Shown: positions 48,497 to 59,200 of the stretch, in pieces
Numbering within the stretch: the first letter of the stretch is position 1
Layout: each line of letters opens with the position of its first letter
Assembly (NCBI GenBank): GCA_035638255.1
Contig: DASRAJ010000051.1
Span: 1 to 64,000, forward strand
From: DASRAJ01 sp035638255
GTDB taxonomy: Bacteria; Bacteroidota; Bacteroidia; Chitinophagales; UBA10324
Length of the DNA: 64,000 nt
Direction of reading: 5' to 3'
The notes under the pieces: generated by a model
The model's input: only the letters and a program-made list of their open reading frames with translations
What the model was told of the DNA's origin: nothing
The model's database searches: none
Program-made: the position numbers and the translations under genes

Positions 48497-50941
48497 ATGA
48501 AAAACAATTATCTCCTCATCGCCCTTCGCAATATCCTCAAGAGAAAAGGGTATGCATTCCTCAACATTGCTGGTTTAGCGATCGGCATGGCATGTTGTCT
48601 TTTGTTGTTTCAGTATGTGGCGTATGAAAAAAGCTATGACACTTTTGAAAAGAATGCTGACAACATTGTTCGGCTTCGTGTTGATGCCTACCAGCGAGGA
48701 AAGCTATCGTGGCAATCAGCGACAGTGTATCCGGCGATAGCTCCCACCATAAAAAAAGATTTTCCGGAAGTGGAGAATTTCTGTCGCCTTATTGATGCAA
48801 ATCTTCTTATCTCCAATGATGATCGCAACATACGATACAATGAGCGCCAGGGATACTTTGCTGATACGGCCTTCATCTCCATGTTTGATTTGAATGTAAA
48901 AGAAGGTGGCGGCCCAAATTCGCTGGAAGGACCACGCAAGATGATGATCTCGGAAACGATGGCGAAAAAATATTTTGGTGACGAAGACCCTCTCGGAAAA
49001 AAACTGATGATTCGTGATACACGCTTTACAGATGCTTATGAAATCACGGGCGTCTTTAAAGATTTTCCCGGTAACTCCCATTTTGTGGTCAACTACCTGG
49101 TTTCCTATTCCACGCTCGGCGCGATTTTGAGAGCGCAGGGCGACACTACCAATGCTTCTGAAACTTCATGGGGCTGGTACGATTACTATGCTTACCTGCA
49201 ACTGAAACCCGGCACCGATTACAAAAAACTCGAAGCAAAACTTCCTGCATTTACTGACCGCTACATGAACAGCAGGGAGGTGGCAAGAACGCGTAACTTC
49301 AGAAACGAATTGTATCTGATTCCACTCTCTGACATTCACCTCTATTCGAACTTCAACCAGGAAGCAGAAGTAAACGGCAATGGTCAGTCCGTCTCCTTCA
49401 TTTTCCTCATTGCATTCCTGATCATCTTCATCGCATGGATCAACTACATCAACCTTGCAACGAGTCGTTCAGTGGAGAGAGCAAGAGAGATCGGTGTAAG
49501 AAAAGTTCTTGGAGCTGCCCGAAGAAATTTGATCCAGCAATTCATGATGGAAAGTTTTCTCATCAACTTGTTTGCGTTGTTCATTGCCATCATAATTTTC
49601 TTTGTCGCATCACCTGCATTTAATCACCTGATCGGGAGAAGCACCGATGTGATTTATTCGATGCCGTTTTCTTACTGGTCAGGATTCATCTCACTGTTCC
49701 TGCTCGGAACATTTTTATTAGGATTGTATCCTGCATTTGTGATTTCAGGTTTTGCTCCGGTAAGTGTGCTGAAGGGTGCATTCAAAACAAGCAACCGCGG
49801 AGCAGGTTTGCGCAAAGGACTTATCATAGGACAATTCGTGACGTCTCTTGTGCTAATTGCGGGAACGATCATTGTGTTTCAGCAGGTGAACTATATGCGC
49901 AACCAGAAACTCGGTTTCAACATGGCTCAAACGGTCGTGCTGCAAGCGCCGCAAACGCTTCCTGACTCTGTTTATCTTGGAGTGTTTCAGCCATTCAGGA
50001 ATGAAGTGATGCACATTCAAAATGTGAAGAGCATTTCATCTTCCACCAATGTAATGGGTCAGGAAGATTATTGGACGAATGGCTATGTAAAAGTTGATGA
50101 GGCAGATAACAATTCGCTCACGCTCTACAACCTTGGAGTGGATTATGATTTCATCCATGATTACGATTTGCACGTGGTGGCGGGAAGAACCTTCTCTAAA
50201 GACTTCGGTACCGATAGTTCTGCCGTCTTGCTGAATGAAACTGCCATTGAGCGATTAGGGTATACCAAAGCGGAGGATGCGCTGCAGAAAAGAATAACTG
50301 CAGGTGGCGACACATTTCACGTGATTGGTGTGCTCAGCAATTTTCACCAGCAGGGATTGCAAAAAGCAATTGAGCCGATGTGTTTTCAACTGCGACCAAG
50401 GATCGGAAATTTTTATTCCATCAAACTCGATGCGGCAGATGTTCACCAAACGATCGCTTCGATTCAGGCATCGTGGAATAGATTTTTCCCGAATGACCCG
50501 TTCGATTATTTCTTCCTCGATGAAAACTTCAACCAGCAGTATGCTTCCAATGAATTGTTTGGAAAAGTGTTTGGCTTGTTCGCCTTCCTTGCCATCCTCA
50601 TTGCCTGTTTCGGGTTGATGGGGTTAACTGCTTACAGCGTTGCACAGCGAACGAAAGAAATAGGAGTACGCAAAGTGCTCGGAGCCTCTGTGCAAAATAT
50701 TTTATCCATGGTCTCCAAAGATTTCCTGAAACTCATTCTCATTGCGATAGTGATTGCTGTACCGCTTGCATTCCTGGTGATGCAGCGATGGTTGCAGGAT
50801 TTTGCTTATCGCGTAAATATCCAGTGGTGGGTGTTTGTATGCGCAGGAATTATTGCGCTCGTGATCGCAATCATCACGATCAGTTTGCAGGCGATGAAGG
50901 CAGCGATTGCCAACCCGGTGAAATCATTACGAACAGAATAA
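48497..50941 (+). CDS. MacB/FtsX-type ABC permease 2
   Basis: This is an 814-residue permease with the same build as permease 1: N-terminal helix FLNIAGLAIGMACCLLLFQY, periplasmic core domain (EVENFCRLIDANLLISNDDR to MMISETMAKKYFGDEDPLG), first FtsX set with RAREIGVRKVLGAARRNLIQ, second periplasmic domain, and second set with RTKEIGVRKVLGASVQNILS, ending ANPVKSLRTE. The two permeases share the family motifs but are clearly diverged, so the array arose by old duplication. Only 12 nt separate it from the damaged permease 3. Confidence 0.92.
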   Translation: MKNNYLLIALRNILKRKGYAFLNIAGLAIGMACCLLLFQYVAYEKSYDTFEKNADNIVRLRVDAYQRGKLSWQSATVYPAIAPTIKKDFPEVENFCRLIDANLLISNDDRNIRYNERQGYFADTAFISMFDLNVKEGGGPNSLEGPRKMMISETMAKKYFGDEDPLGKKLMIRDTRFTDAYEITGVFKDFPGNSHFVVNYLVSYSTLGAILRAQGDTTNASETSWGWYDYYAYLQLKPGTDYKKLEAKLPAFTDRYMNSREVARTRNFRNELYLIPLSDIHLYSNFNQEAEVNGNGQSVSFIFLIAFLIIFIAWINYINLATSRSVERAREIGVRKVLGAARRNLIQQFMMESFLINLFALFIAIIIFFVASPAFNHLIGRSTDVIYSMPFSYWSGFISLFLLGTFLLGLYPAFVISGFAPVSVLKGAFKTSNRGAGLRKGLIIGQFVTSLVLIAGTIIVFQQVNYMRNQKLGFNMAQTVVLQAPQTLPDSVYLGVFQPFRNEVMHIQNVKSISSSTNVMGQEDYWTNGYVKVDEADNNSLTLYNLGVDYDFIHDYDLHVVAGRTFSKDFGTDSSAVLLNETAIERLGYTKAEDALQKRITAGGDTFHVIGVLSNFHQQGLQKAIEPMCFQLRPRIGNFYSIKLDAADVHQTIASIQASWNRFFPNDPFDYFFLDENFNQQYASNELFGKVFGLFAFLAILIACFGLMGLTAYSVAQRTKEIGVRKVLGASVQNILSMVSKDFLKLILIAIVIAVPLAFLVMQRWLQDFAYRVNIQWWVFVCAGIIALVIAIITISLQAMKAAIANPVKSLRTE

Positions 50942-50953
50942 AATTTTTCTGCC

Positions 50954-52319
50954 ATGATCAAGAACTATTTTAAAACCGCTTTCAGAAATCTGTGGAAGAA
51001 TAAAACTTTCGGATTTCTAAACATCATCGGATTGGGAGTGGGTATTGCTTGTGCTGCGCTTATCCTGCTGTGGGTGGAGGATGAAGTAAGCTACAATGCT
51101 TCATTTAAGAACCGTGATAATATTTATGCCCTCCTTGAGAATCAAACATACGATGGAAAAATATACACGTTCGCCGCTATGCCTGGTCCGTTCGCTCCCG
51201 TTGCGCAAGCAGAAATTCCCGGCATACTAAGAGCGGCGCGTACCGATTGGGGAAATCGCTACGTATTCGCTCTCGGTGAGAAAACAACATCTGAATATGG
51301 GATGATGGCTGATTCGCAGTTGTTCAAAATTTTTTCTCTGCAGTTTCTTCACGGCGATCACAGGACAGCATTCAATGATGTTCACGCGATTGTGATTTCA
51401 GAAATGATGGCGAAAAAATATTTTGGAGGTGAAGACCCCGTGGGAAAAACATTGAAGGTGAACAATACGGATGAGTACAAAATCACGGGAGTATTTAAAG
51501 ACTTTCCTTACAACACTTCCTACTCGTTTGATTGGCTGATACCATTCAAAAATTTTGATGAGCAAAATCCGTGGCTGAAAGATTGGAGGTCGAACGGGGT
51601 TCAAACTTTTGTTGAACTGGAGTCGAATGCAGACCGAAATCTGCTGAATGACAAGCTGAAAAATTTCATCCAAACCAAAGACACTTCTGCTGCCGCTCAT
51701 CCTTTTCTTTTTTCCATCAATGACTGGCGGTTGCGCAGCAACTTCACCGGGGGAGCTTTTCACCATGAATCCCAATTACCATTACTCTGATATTTTCATG
51801 AAAATAAAACCGGAAAACACAGCGCCAACACTTGGCAATATTGAGAAGGCTTTTAAAAAATTATTTCCCTTCCGGCCATATCAATACCATTTTAAGGATG
51901 CCAATAATGAAGAACAATATGCGAAGGAAGCGAAGTGGAAACAGATCATTTCATTTGGTGCGATTCTCACCATTCTTATATCATGCATCGGTCTCTTTGG
52001 ATTGATCATGCTCTCTGCGGAAAAACGCGTTAAGGAAATTGGCATTCGTAAAGTGTTAGGTGCTTCTGTCACAGTGATCGTGAGAATTATCTCGGGAGAT
52101 TTCTTAAAGCTGGTGATGCTCGCTGCAATCATCGCAACTCCTGCAGCATGGTGGGTCATGAACAAATGGCTGGAAAACTATCCGTACAGAGTCAGCATCA
52201 GTTGGTGGATGTTTGTTTTTTCGGCCGCCATGGTTTTAGTGATTGCATTTCTCACGATGAGTGTGCAGTCTTTCAAAGCTGCTATTGCGAACCCGGTGAA
52301 GTCACTTCGAACAGAATAA
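50954..52319 (+). pseudogene. MacB/FtsX-type permease 3 with internal deletion and frameshift
   Basis: The 5' part (50954-51790) encodes the first helix (FLNIIGLGVGIACAALILLW) and the first periplasmic domain as far as DWRLRSNFTGG, then ends out of frame. The 3' part (frame from about 51720, ending 52319) resumes in the second periplasmic domain (NPNYHYSDIFMKIKPENTAP) and has the last three helices with VKEIGIRKVLGASVTVIVRI and the ANPVKSLRTE end. Compared with permease 2, about 1.1 kb is missing at the junction (near 51750): the first FtsX helix set and part of domain 2. The fused frame is also shifted. A functional transporter is very unlikely. Confidence 0.8.
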
Positions 52320-52354
52320 AACAAATGATAGTACTAACCATTAAAAAAACTAAA

Positions 52355-53080
52355 ATGGAAAACACCTCAATGGCACAACCAACAGAAGAAAAATTACAAC
52401 CCTCAGCATCTGCAGATAAGCTGATAGAATTAAAAGGCATAACAAAATGGTATCCTGTGGGAGGAGGAAGAACGTACATCCTCAACAACATTGATCTTGA
52501 TGTGAACGAGGGAGAATTTATTTCCGTAATGGGACCATCAGGTTCGGGGAAGTCCACGCTGCTTCACATCATCGGCATGCTCGATGAGCCATCAGAAGGA
52601 GAGTATTATTTCCTGGAGAAGAATGTTTTTTACCTGAAGGAAAAGCAGCGCTCTCAGCTTTACAAAGAGCATATCGGGTTCGTTTTCCAGGCATACCATC
52701 TCATTGATGAATTGACAGTGTATGAAAACATAGAGGCGCCACTGATCTATCAAAACATCAAAGGGGCAGAACGCAAGGCTATGGTTGCCGATATGCTTGA
52801 TCGCTTCCAGATTGTAGGCAAGAAAGATCTTTTCCCTGTACAGCTTTCAGGAGGGCAGCAACAGCAAGTAGGTGTTGCGCGGGCGCTGATTGCAAAACCA
52901 AAACTCTTATTGGCAGATGAGCCAACAGGCAATCTGAATTCAAAGCAGGGTGAAACCATCATGGAATTATTCAGTCAACTGAACAAAGAAGGAGTCACCA
53001 TTATTCAGGTGACGCACTCTGAAAAAAATGCTTCTTATGGAACGCGAATCATCAACTTACTCGATGGAAGAATTGTGTGA
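52355..53080 (+). CDS. MacB/LolD-type ABC transporter ATPase 2
   Basis: This is about 241 residues from the ATG at 52355 (MENTSMAQPTEEKLQPSASA). An ATG at 52325 is possible; starts further up overlap the permease remnant. Walker A is GPSGSGKST, the signature is LSGGQQQQVGVARALI (Gln replaces the usual Arg), Walker B is KLLLADEPTGNLNSKQG, and the switch His is in IQVTHSEKN. A 25-residue N-terminal extension precedes the nucleotide domain (LIELKGITKWYPVGGG). It may drive permeases 1 and 2 or be the partner of the decayed permease 3. It differs from ATPase 1 in many positions, so it is not a recent copy. Confidence 0.92.
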   Translation: MENTSMAQPTEEKLQPSASADKLIELKGITKWYPVGGGRTYILNNIDLDVNEGEFISVMGPSGSGKSTLLHIIGMLDEPSEGEYYFLEKNVFYLKEKQRSQLYKEHIGFVFQAYHLIDELTVYENIEAPLIYQNIKGAERKAMVADMLDRFQIVGKKDLFPVQLSGGQQQQVGVARALIAKPKLLLADEPTGNLNSKQGETIMELFSQLNKEGVTIIQVTHSEKNASYGTRIINLLDGRIV

Positions 53081-53186
53081 TGAAGTCCCTGAGAAGTTGT
53101 TTGTCCGCAGGACTCCGGGAGGAAATGTTCGGTTGAGGTGTCATGGTGAGCACATTTTAAATCGAGTTCTTTGGGAATGCCATTCA

Positions 53187-53279
53187 CCCGCGCTGCACCT
53201 CTAACTCCTGAAGGAGAACCCCTCTCGCACTCGTGGGCGCGGAGGGCCTCCCCTTTAGGGGTCGGGGGCTACGGGCGGG
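53187..53279. repeat. Inverted-repeat element of the export cluster, copy C
   Basis: CACCCGCGCTGCACCTCTAA, CTCCTGAAGGAGAACCCC, then GGCGCGGAGGGCCTCCCCTT and AGGGGTCGGGGGCTACGGGC. Same order of blocks as copies A and B but more diverged, with self-complementary arms CTCCTGAAGGAG and CCCCTTTAGGGG. Confidence 0.65.
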
Positions 53280-53327
53280 TGTGTCATAAGCAGCGCCGTC
53301 GAACCATTATGCAAGAGCCACCTGCAT

Positions 53328-53352
53328 ATCCTTCGACTGAGCTTAGGATGAC
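53328..53352 (-). repeat. GTCATCC...GTCGAAG intergenic element, copy 2
   Basis: On the minus strand this reads GTCATCCTAAGCTCAGTCGA then AGGAT. It matches the copy at 29113-29139 at about 20 of 25 positions. Confidence 0.55.
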
Positions 53353-53430
53353 AATTGCACAAATAAATTTTCTCAATAATTTCCAAACAGCTTCTGATAT
53401 AAATTATTACAACCCAAAAAAATGACTGCG

Positions 53431-54852
53431 ATGAAAAGAATTTTTGTTTGCATGGCTCTTGCCATGTATCTAACGGTAAGCTTTGCACAGGATAGTGACT
53501 CACTCACTTTGCAGCAATGTATTCAAACGGCCATAAAAAATAACCTCGATGTGAGGCAAAGTGAATTGCAAATGCAAACAGCAGAAGTCTTTTCTGCGCA
53601 GGCGAGATCAAACCTTCTTCCGGCGATATTCGGAAATGCAACCCATGGAATTAACCAGGGAAGAAGCATAGATCCTTACACAAATACCTACATCAATCAG
53701 CAGGTAAATTTTGCAACCTATGGAGTGAATGGAAGCGTGGTGCTGTTCAACGGCTTTGGCTTGATAAATAGTGCGAAACAAAATTCACTCGCTTATGATG
53801 CAAGCAAGATGGATTTTCAGCAGGCAAAAGATAACCTCACCATCAACGTCATTGTGGCGTATTTGCAGGTGCTCACTGAAAATGACCTGTTGGCTTCAGC
53901 GCAAAATCAAATGACTGTTTCTCAGAAACAAGTTGACCGGCTGGAAGAATTAAATAAGCAGGGAGCAATAGTTCCCTCACTGATGTATGATTTGAAAGGA
54001 CAATTAGCCAACGATAAGCTTGCCATCATCAACACTCAAAACACATTGGATCAGGCAAAGATTACTCTGTCGCAACTGATGAATGCTCCTTACAATGGAA
54101 ATCTCCAGGTGCAATCACTCACTGCCGAACAATTCTCAGCTATCTATGATCAAACACCCGATAAAATTTATGCGACGGCTCAGCAGCAATTAGCAATGGT
54201 GAAAGCAGCAGACCTTCATCTGCAAAGCGCAGAAAAAGGATTAGCAGCAGCGCGCTCCAACTTTTACCCGGTATTGTCACTCAACGGCGGAGTGAACACC
54301 AATTACTCAAACGCTGCATTGCAAAGTATTTTTCAAAATACTGCGGATATTACCACAACAGACTATGTTGTGGTGGATGGAAATCAACTGCCGGTGATCA
54401 CACAACAACAAAATTTTCTCTCTGAAAAAATTCCCTACCGAAATCAGCTTGAAAATAATCTGAGCACATCTGTGAGTGTTGGCCTGAGCATTCCGATCTT
54501 CAATTCATTCACGGCAAAACATCGCGTCGAGCTTGCGAAGATCAATGTGGAGAATGCTACTGCTGTTTCTCAAACCACAAGGATTCAATTGAAGCAGGAA
54601 ATTGATCAGGCTTATTTCAATATGACAGCAGCATATAATCGCTACAAAACTTCGACGGACCAGGTTGCTGCTTACCGGGAATCTTTTCGCGAAGCAGAAG
54701 TACGATTCAATACGGGGGCCAATACTTCAGTAGATTATTTGATTGCAAAGAACAATGCTGATGTTGCAACACTCAATCTCATCATTGCACGATACGACTA
54801 TGTGTTGCGCACAAAAATTTTGGATTACTACCAGGGTAAAGCACTGTGGTAA
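53431..54852 (+). CDS. TolC family outer-membrane efflux protein
   Basis: This is a 473-residue protein from the ATG at 53431, which begins the signal peptide (MKRIFVCMALAMYLTVSFAQ); 53422 is also possible. It has the two tandem OEP repeats of TolC: LTLQQCIQTAIKNNLDVRQS and ARSNLLPAIFGNATHGINQG in the first half, and LAMVKAADLHLQSAEKGLAA, ARSNFYPVLSLNGGVNTNYS in the second. GANTSVDYLIAKNNADVATL closes the last helix. It forms the trimeric outer-membrane duct for the HlyD adaptor at 43358. It is the last gene of the export cluster, after a repeat-filled gap that probably carries its own promoter. Confidence 0.93.
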   Translation: MKRIFVCMALAMYLTVSFAQDSDSLTLQQCIQTAIKNNLDVRQSELQMQTAEVFSAQARSNLLPAIFGNATHGINQGRSIDPYTNTYINQQVNFATYGVNGSVVLFNGFGLINSAKQNSLAYDASKMDFQQAKDNLTINVIVAYLQVLTENDLLASAQNQMTVSQKQVDRLEELNKQGAIVPSLMYDLKGQLANDKLAIINTQNTLDQAKITLSQLMNAPYNGNLQVQSLTAEQFSAIYDQTPDKIYATAQQQLAMVKAADLHLQSAEKGLAAARSNFYPVLSLNGGVNTNYSNAALQSIFQNTADITTTDYVVVDGNQLPVITQQQNFLSEKIPYRNQLENNLSTSVSVGLSIPIFNSFTAKHRVELAKINVENATAVSQTTRIQLKQEIDQAYFNMTAAYNRYKTSTDQVAAYRESFREAEVRFNTGANTSVDYLIAKNNADVATLNLIIARYDYVLRTKILDYYQGKALW

Positions 54853-54926
54853 AAGGGTTTTGCCACATTTGCGAAATCAAAGAAAATATCAAATCTCTCC
54901 CTCTCAAAAAAATTTTCGCCTTCTGA

Positions 54927-56042
54927 TCACACCGTAAACCCAATCCTCTTCCTGGACAAATCGAATTCCCGCTCGTGGAAATTGTAAATCTCAGCGAGTG
55001 TCATTTCTTCCTTTACATCTACCTCATGCCCGAGTAATTGCAACAAGTCTTTTGATTTTTCAATTGTCAGTTCTTTGAATTCATACTTCGCAATCAATCG
55101 TCCTTTGCGCAGGAGCGCTTTATCAATCGCAGTAAGGTCCGTATTAAAGGTGCAGATCACCTGGATGTTGAAGCAATCACTCAGCAGGCCGTCAGATAAA
55201 TTCAGCAGGTTTGAAACGGCGCTGCTTTCACTGCCGTTGCGCTTCATCAATATGCTTTCAGCGTCTTCAATGATGAGAATGGAATTCGGGTAATCTTTCA
55301 GGAAGGGAACAAACTCGGGGTTGGCAATCCGATCAGCCATGTTCGGCGGAATAAAAATTTTCCGCTTCGTAGTGACGCCGATGAGATGCCTGATGAACGT
55401 AGTTTTCCCCGTGCCGGCTTTGCCATGAAGGATCACAATGCCCTTATCTTCTCTCGTGTTCAGCCGCTGAAGAATAAGCTCAGCCACGGCAGGAAGATCT
55501 TCATTGTAGTTTTTCTCCAAATCAATTTCGGTTTTGCTGATGTCAAAATCTGCCAGCTCAAAACCATTAGAGTATGGCTCTACTGAAAGAATGTGCAATT
55601 TCTTTTTTTCTTCTCGTTTCTCATCAATGAATCTCGGAATCAGCGTCTTTAATTTTTCAAGAGATGCTGGCGGTGTTTGGTCAGAATATAAAAGCATCAC
55701 ACCGGAACTCAGGTGAGACTCGGCAAAAAGAAAAGAAAGTATCAGGTTATCATCAAGCAGGAAAACGCCATTGGTGATCTCCGTACGGTTGTGAAACAAG
55801 GTGAACATTTCACTGAATCCAAGGCAACACTTCTGCATGTCATATTCTTTCTTCAGCTCCAGGTACAATTCACTTTTATCCACTGACTGAAAAATGTGAC
55901 GGAAGGGAATGGTTTGATAAAGGGAATAGAAAAGAAATACGGGATGGACATACTCAAAGCGGAGCAGCATATCCCTGATCTCCTTTGATCCAATTGAAGA
56001 AATCAATTGCTTCGCATCAAGTCCCTTTAATTCATTTGGCAT
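54927..56042 (-). CDS. BCS1-like AAA ATPase
   Basis: This is a 371-residue protein. The N-terminal region (residues about 1-195) has no recognised domain; it is predicted to be soluble and mixed alpha/beta (MPNELKGLDAKQLISSIGSK). The AAA domain follows: Walker A LHGKAGTGKTTFIRHLIG, Walker B NSILIIEDAESILM, sensor 1 VICTFNTDLTAIDKALLRKG and the Arg-rich end GRLIAKYEFKEL. Sensor and box order resemble the BCS1-type AAA proteins, which remodel or translocate folded proteins. No client is visible. It is convergent with tolC and divergent from the A2M gene, so it belongs to neither. Confidence 0.8.
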   Translation of the reverse strand: MPNELKGLDAKQLISSIGSKEIRDMLLRFEYVHPVFLFYSLYQTIPFRHIFQSVDKSELYLELKKEYDMQKCCLGFSEMFTLFHNRTEITNGVFLLDDNLILSFLFAESHLSSGVMLLYSDQTPPASLEKLKTLIPRFIDEKREEKKKLHILSVEPYSNGFELADFDISKTEIDLEKNYNEDLPAVAELILQRLNTREDKGIVILHGKAGTGKTTFIRHLIGVTTKRKIFIPPNMADRIANPEFVPFLKDYPNSILIIEDAESILMKRNGSESSAVSNLLNLSDGLLSDCFNIQVICTFNTDLTAIDKALLRKGRLIAKYEFKELTIEKSKDLLQLLGHEVDVKEEMTLAEIYNFHEREFDLSRKRIGFTV

Positions 56043-56278
56043 TGCAGTGAAAAATTGAATTGTAAAAATTTACAGTCTCCCTTTTTGGTGAAGTGCCGGA
56101 CAACAGAAAAACTGAGAATGATTTTTTTTGAGGGCACAAATGTACCTGTTGTTATACTGATAAAATAAGCGGCTATTAAAAATATTTTGTTAGTGATTCT
56201 GACAATAAAATCCCCAACACTTTGTTTACTTTTTCCATCTCTTTTTGATTTCCCGGAAAATTAACTTCTTCACCAACC

Positions 56279-59200
56279 ATGAAACACTCACTCAAATCCC
56301 TTGTGGTTTTTGCGGTCGCATGTTCTCTCTTCATGGGCTGCGCCAACACCGGCAACCTGCTCAAACTGGATCATACCAACTTTACCGACGAGATTGCCAC
56401 CGATCAAAATCTCTCCTTCACTTTTACTTCTGACCTGGCTCCTGATTCGCTGCAGCAACAGTGGGATACCACGCAGTACATTTCTTTCTCTCCGGCGGTG
56501 AGAGGAAAGTTCAGGTGGAATTCTTCGAGAGAGCTCATCTTCTCACCTTCCGAAACGTTTGCGCCCAGCACTGACTTTACGGCGCAACTCACAAGCAATC
56601 TTTTCAAACATTCCAAAACAAAACTCCAATTGCCGAAAGAGAAGACGGTGAAGTTTCACACGCCCTACCTGCTTATGGCAAATGCACAACTCTTCTGGTC
56701 CTCATCGCAAAAAAATCCGGGTGCTGTAGAAGTGCGTGCTAACATGGTCTTCAACTGCAAAGTGAAACCGAATGACCTGCAAAAGAAGCTGCACATTTTT
56801 GTGAATGAAAAAGAAGTGCCCTTCGATGTGCTGAGTGGCAACCCTGACTACTCAATCGGGATTTCCATCGCTGATGTGAGAGGTGAATCCAAGGAAAGCA
56901 TTCCGCTGAAAATTGAAATTGATCCGGGACTTCCGTGCGTCGGCAGCGCCTACACCACGAAAGACAAAATGGAATTCACTGCTGAAGTTCCGGCGAAGGA
57001 AAGAATTATGGTGACCCAGATGACGGCGAGTTTTGTTGAAAGCGAAGGAGTCATCAACGTATTCACCAATCAGCCCGTGCTGAATGATAATCTTAGCACG
57101 CTGATTACTCTGGATCCAAACGTTTCCATCACGGTAGAGAAACTGGACAATGGTTTTGCACTCAAAGGCGATTTCGAAACAGACAAGTCATACACGGTTA
57201 CCATCTCGAAAGAGCTGAAAGGAATTTTTGGTTTCATGCTTGGAGATAACTATTCGCAAAATGTTTCTTTCGGTGCGCTCGAGCCGATGATCGCTTTTAC
57301 CAGTGATAAAGGAATGTACCTCTCATCACGCGGCTCGCGCAACGTGGCGATCAGCATTGCCTCAATCAGCAAGATCAAAGTTTCTGTCGTGCGCATTTAT
57401 GAAAACAACATTCTCAATTTCATGCGCAGCGGAAATGACTATGGATATTATAGTGAAGAACTCGGCAGCGGTGAGTATAGCTATCATGAATACAATTATT
57501 ACAACTTTGAAAATTTCGGGGATGTAGTGTCAGAAAAAAATTATGATGTGCAATCACTGACCAAACAAGGCAACGTCCGGTTGCTCAACCTGAGTCTTGA
57601 TGAGCTGGACTACAATGATAAGTTCAAAGGAATGTATCTGCTGAAAATTCAGGATGCCGATCATCAGTACCTGCAGCAATCAAAATTTGTTTCGCTCTCT
57701 GATATTGGATTGATAGCGCGTGAAGGGCAAGATGAAGTATATGTATTCGCGAATTCAATTCTCTCAACGGATCCGCAGCAGGGTGTCAAAGTGAATTTCA
57801 TTTCCACCAACAATCAAACTGTAGGTACGGCAACAACAGATGGTAATGGGGTTGCCATTTTGAAAAATGCGAAAGCCACACTCGGAAAATTCCAACTGGG
57901 AATGATCACCTGTTCGCTTGGTGATGATTTCAATTTCATGGTGCTCGATAATGCGCATGTTGAGACTTCAAGATATGATGTAGCAGGAAAGTATAGTAAT
58001 GATGCACACCTCGATGCGTTCATTTACGGTGATCGTGACATCTATCGCCCGGGTGACAGCGTGCATGTGAACACCGTAGTGCGAACGGAAGACTGGAAAG
58101 TGATGAAAGATGTTCCGATGAAAATAAAATTGCTGTTGCCTTCCGGAAAAGAATACCAATCACTCAAGCAAACACCCGATGACCAGGGAGCATTTGAGAC
58201 AACATTCTATTTGCCACCCGCGATCATCACCGGATTGTACACGATTGAAGTTCTTTCAGGCAATGATGTTTACATTGCAGGGAAACAAATTAGTGTTGAA
58301 GAATTTGTTCCCGACAGAATCAAGGTCACTACGCAGGTTGATAAACCAGCAGCGAGGCCGGGTGAAAAAATAACTACTGCTATCACAGCAACGAACCTCT
58401 TCGGTCCTCCTGCGGCGAATAGAAATTATGAAGTGGAATTGCAGTTGAACAGAAAAGATTTTTACTCGAAGAAATATAATGACTACCATTTTGCCATTCA
58501 CACGGGCGAGCAAATCAATATAGAAAATGTGGTGAGAAACGGAAAGACGGATGAGGCCGGAAAGGCGAGTGAGATCTTTGATCTCCCTGTCTACACTGAT
58601 ATAGGCATTCTTCAGGGAAATGTTTTTACTACGGTGTTTGATGAAACCGGAAGACCTGTTCACCAGATCAGTGACTTCAGCGTGAACACACAGGATGTTT
58701 TCTTCGGAATAAAATATTTTGATCAATGGGTGAGCACCCGGCAACCGCTCGCGCTACAATTCATCGCATGCAATGCTGCGGGGCAAGCCACGAATGCAAC
58801 CGCGACGGTAGAAATTTACCGTTACTCGTGGGAGAATGTGATTGAGCAATCCGGTGGCAGGTACCGCTACAATTCTCAGCGAAAGGATATGCTCGTTTCA
58901 AAAAAGAATATTTCCCTTAATGCTTCAGGTGGCAATATTTCCTTCACACCTTACAACTCCGGCGAGTATGAAGTGCGCATTTCGCGCCCCGGTGCTGATA
59001 CGTATGTTGCTCTGGAGCTTTACGCTTATGGATGGGGTGATACACAGAATACATCCTTCGAAGTAAGTAATGAAGGAGAAGTGGATCTGCAGCTCGACAA
59101 AGAAAGTTACATCGTTGGTGACAAAGCACAAGTACTTCTGAAGTCTCCTTTCGAAGGAAAAATCTTAGTGACTGTTGAGCGCGGCGATGTGTTCGATTAC

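Larger units (their letters stand above)
53081..53421. other. Repeat-filled spacer before tolC
   Basis: This 341-nt gap has no supportable gene. It holds a TTGTCCGCAGGACTC fragment at 53101, identical to one at 29945, the hairpin element copy C (53187-53279), and a GTCATCC-type element in reverse (53328-53352). An AT-rich stretch with a possible tolC promoter follows. An open frame across the region is made of repeat sequence. Confidence 0.6.

Noticed and set aside
48112..48507. 131-codon frame antisense to permease 1
   Set aside because: It is a shadow of the permease coding strand and runs into heptamer and hairpin repeats.
53171..53425. Open frame of 84 codons before tolC
   Set aside because: It is translated repeat sequence (element C and a GTCATCC-type element), with no protein-like composition.
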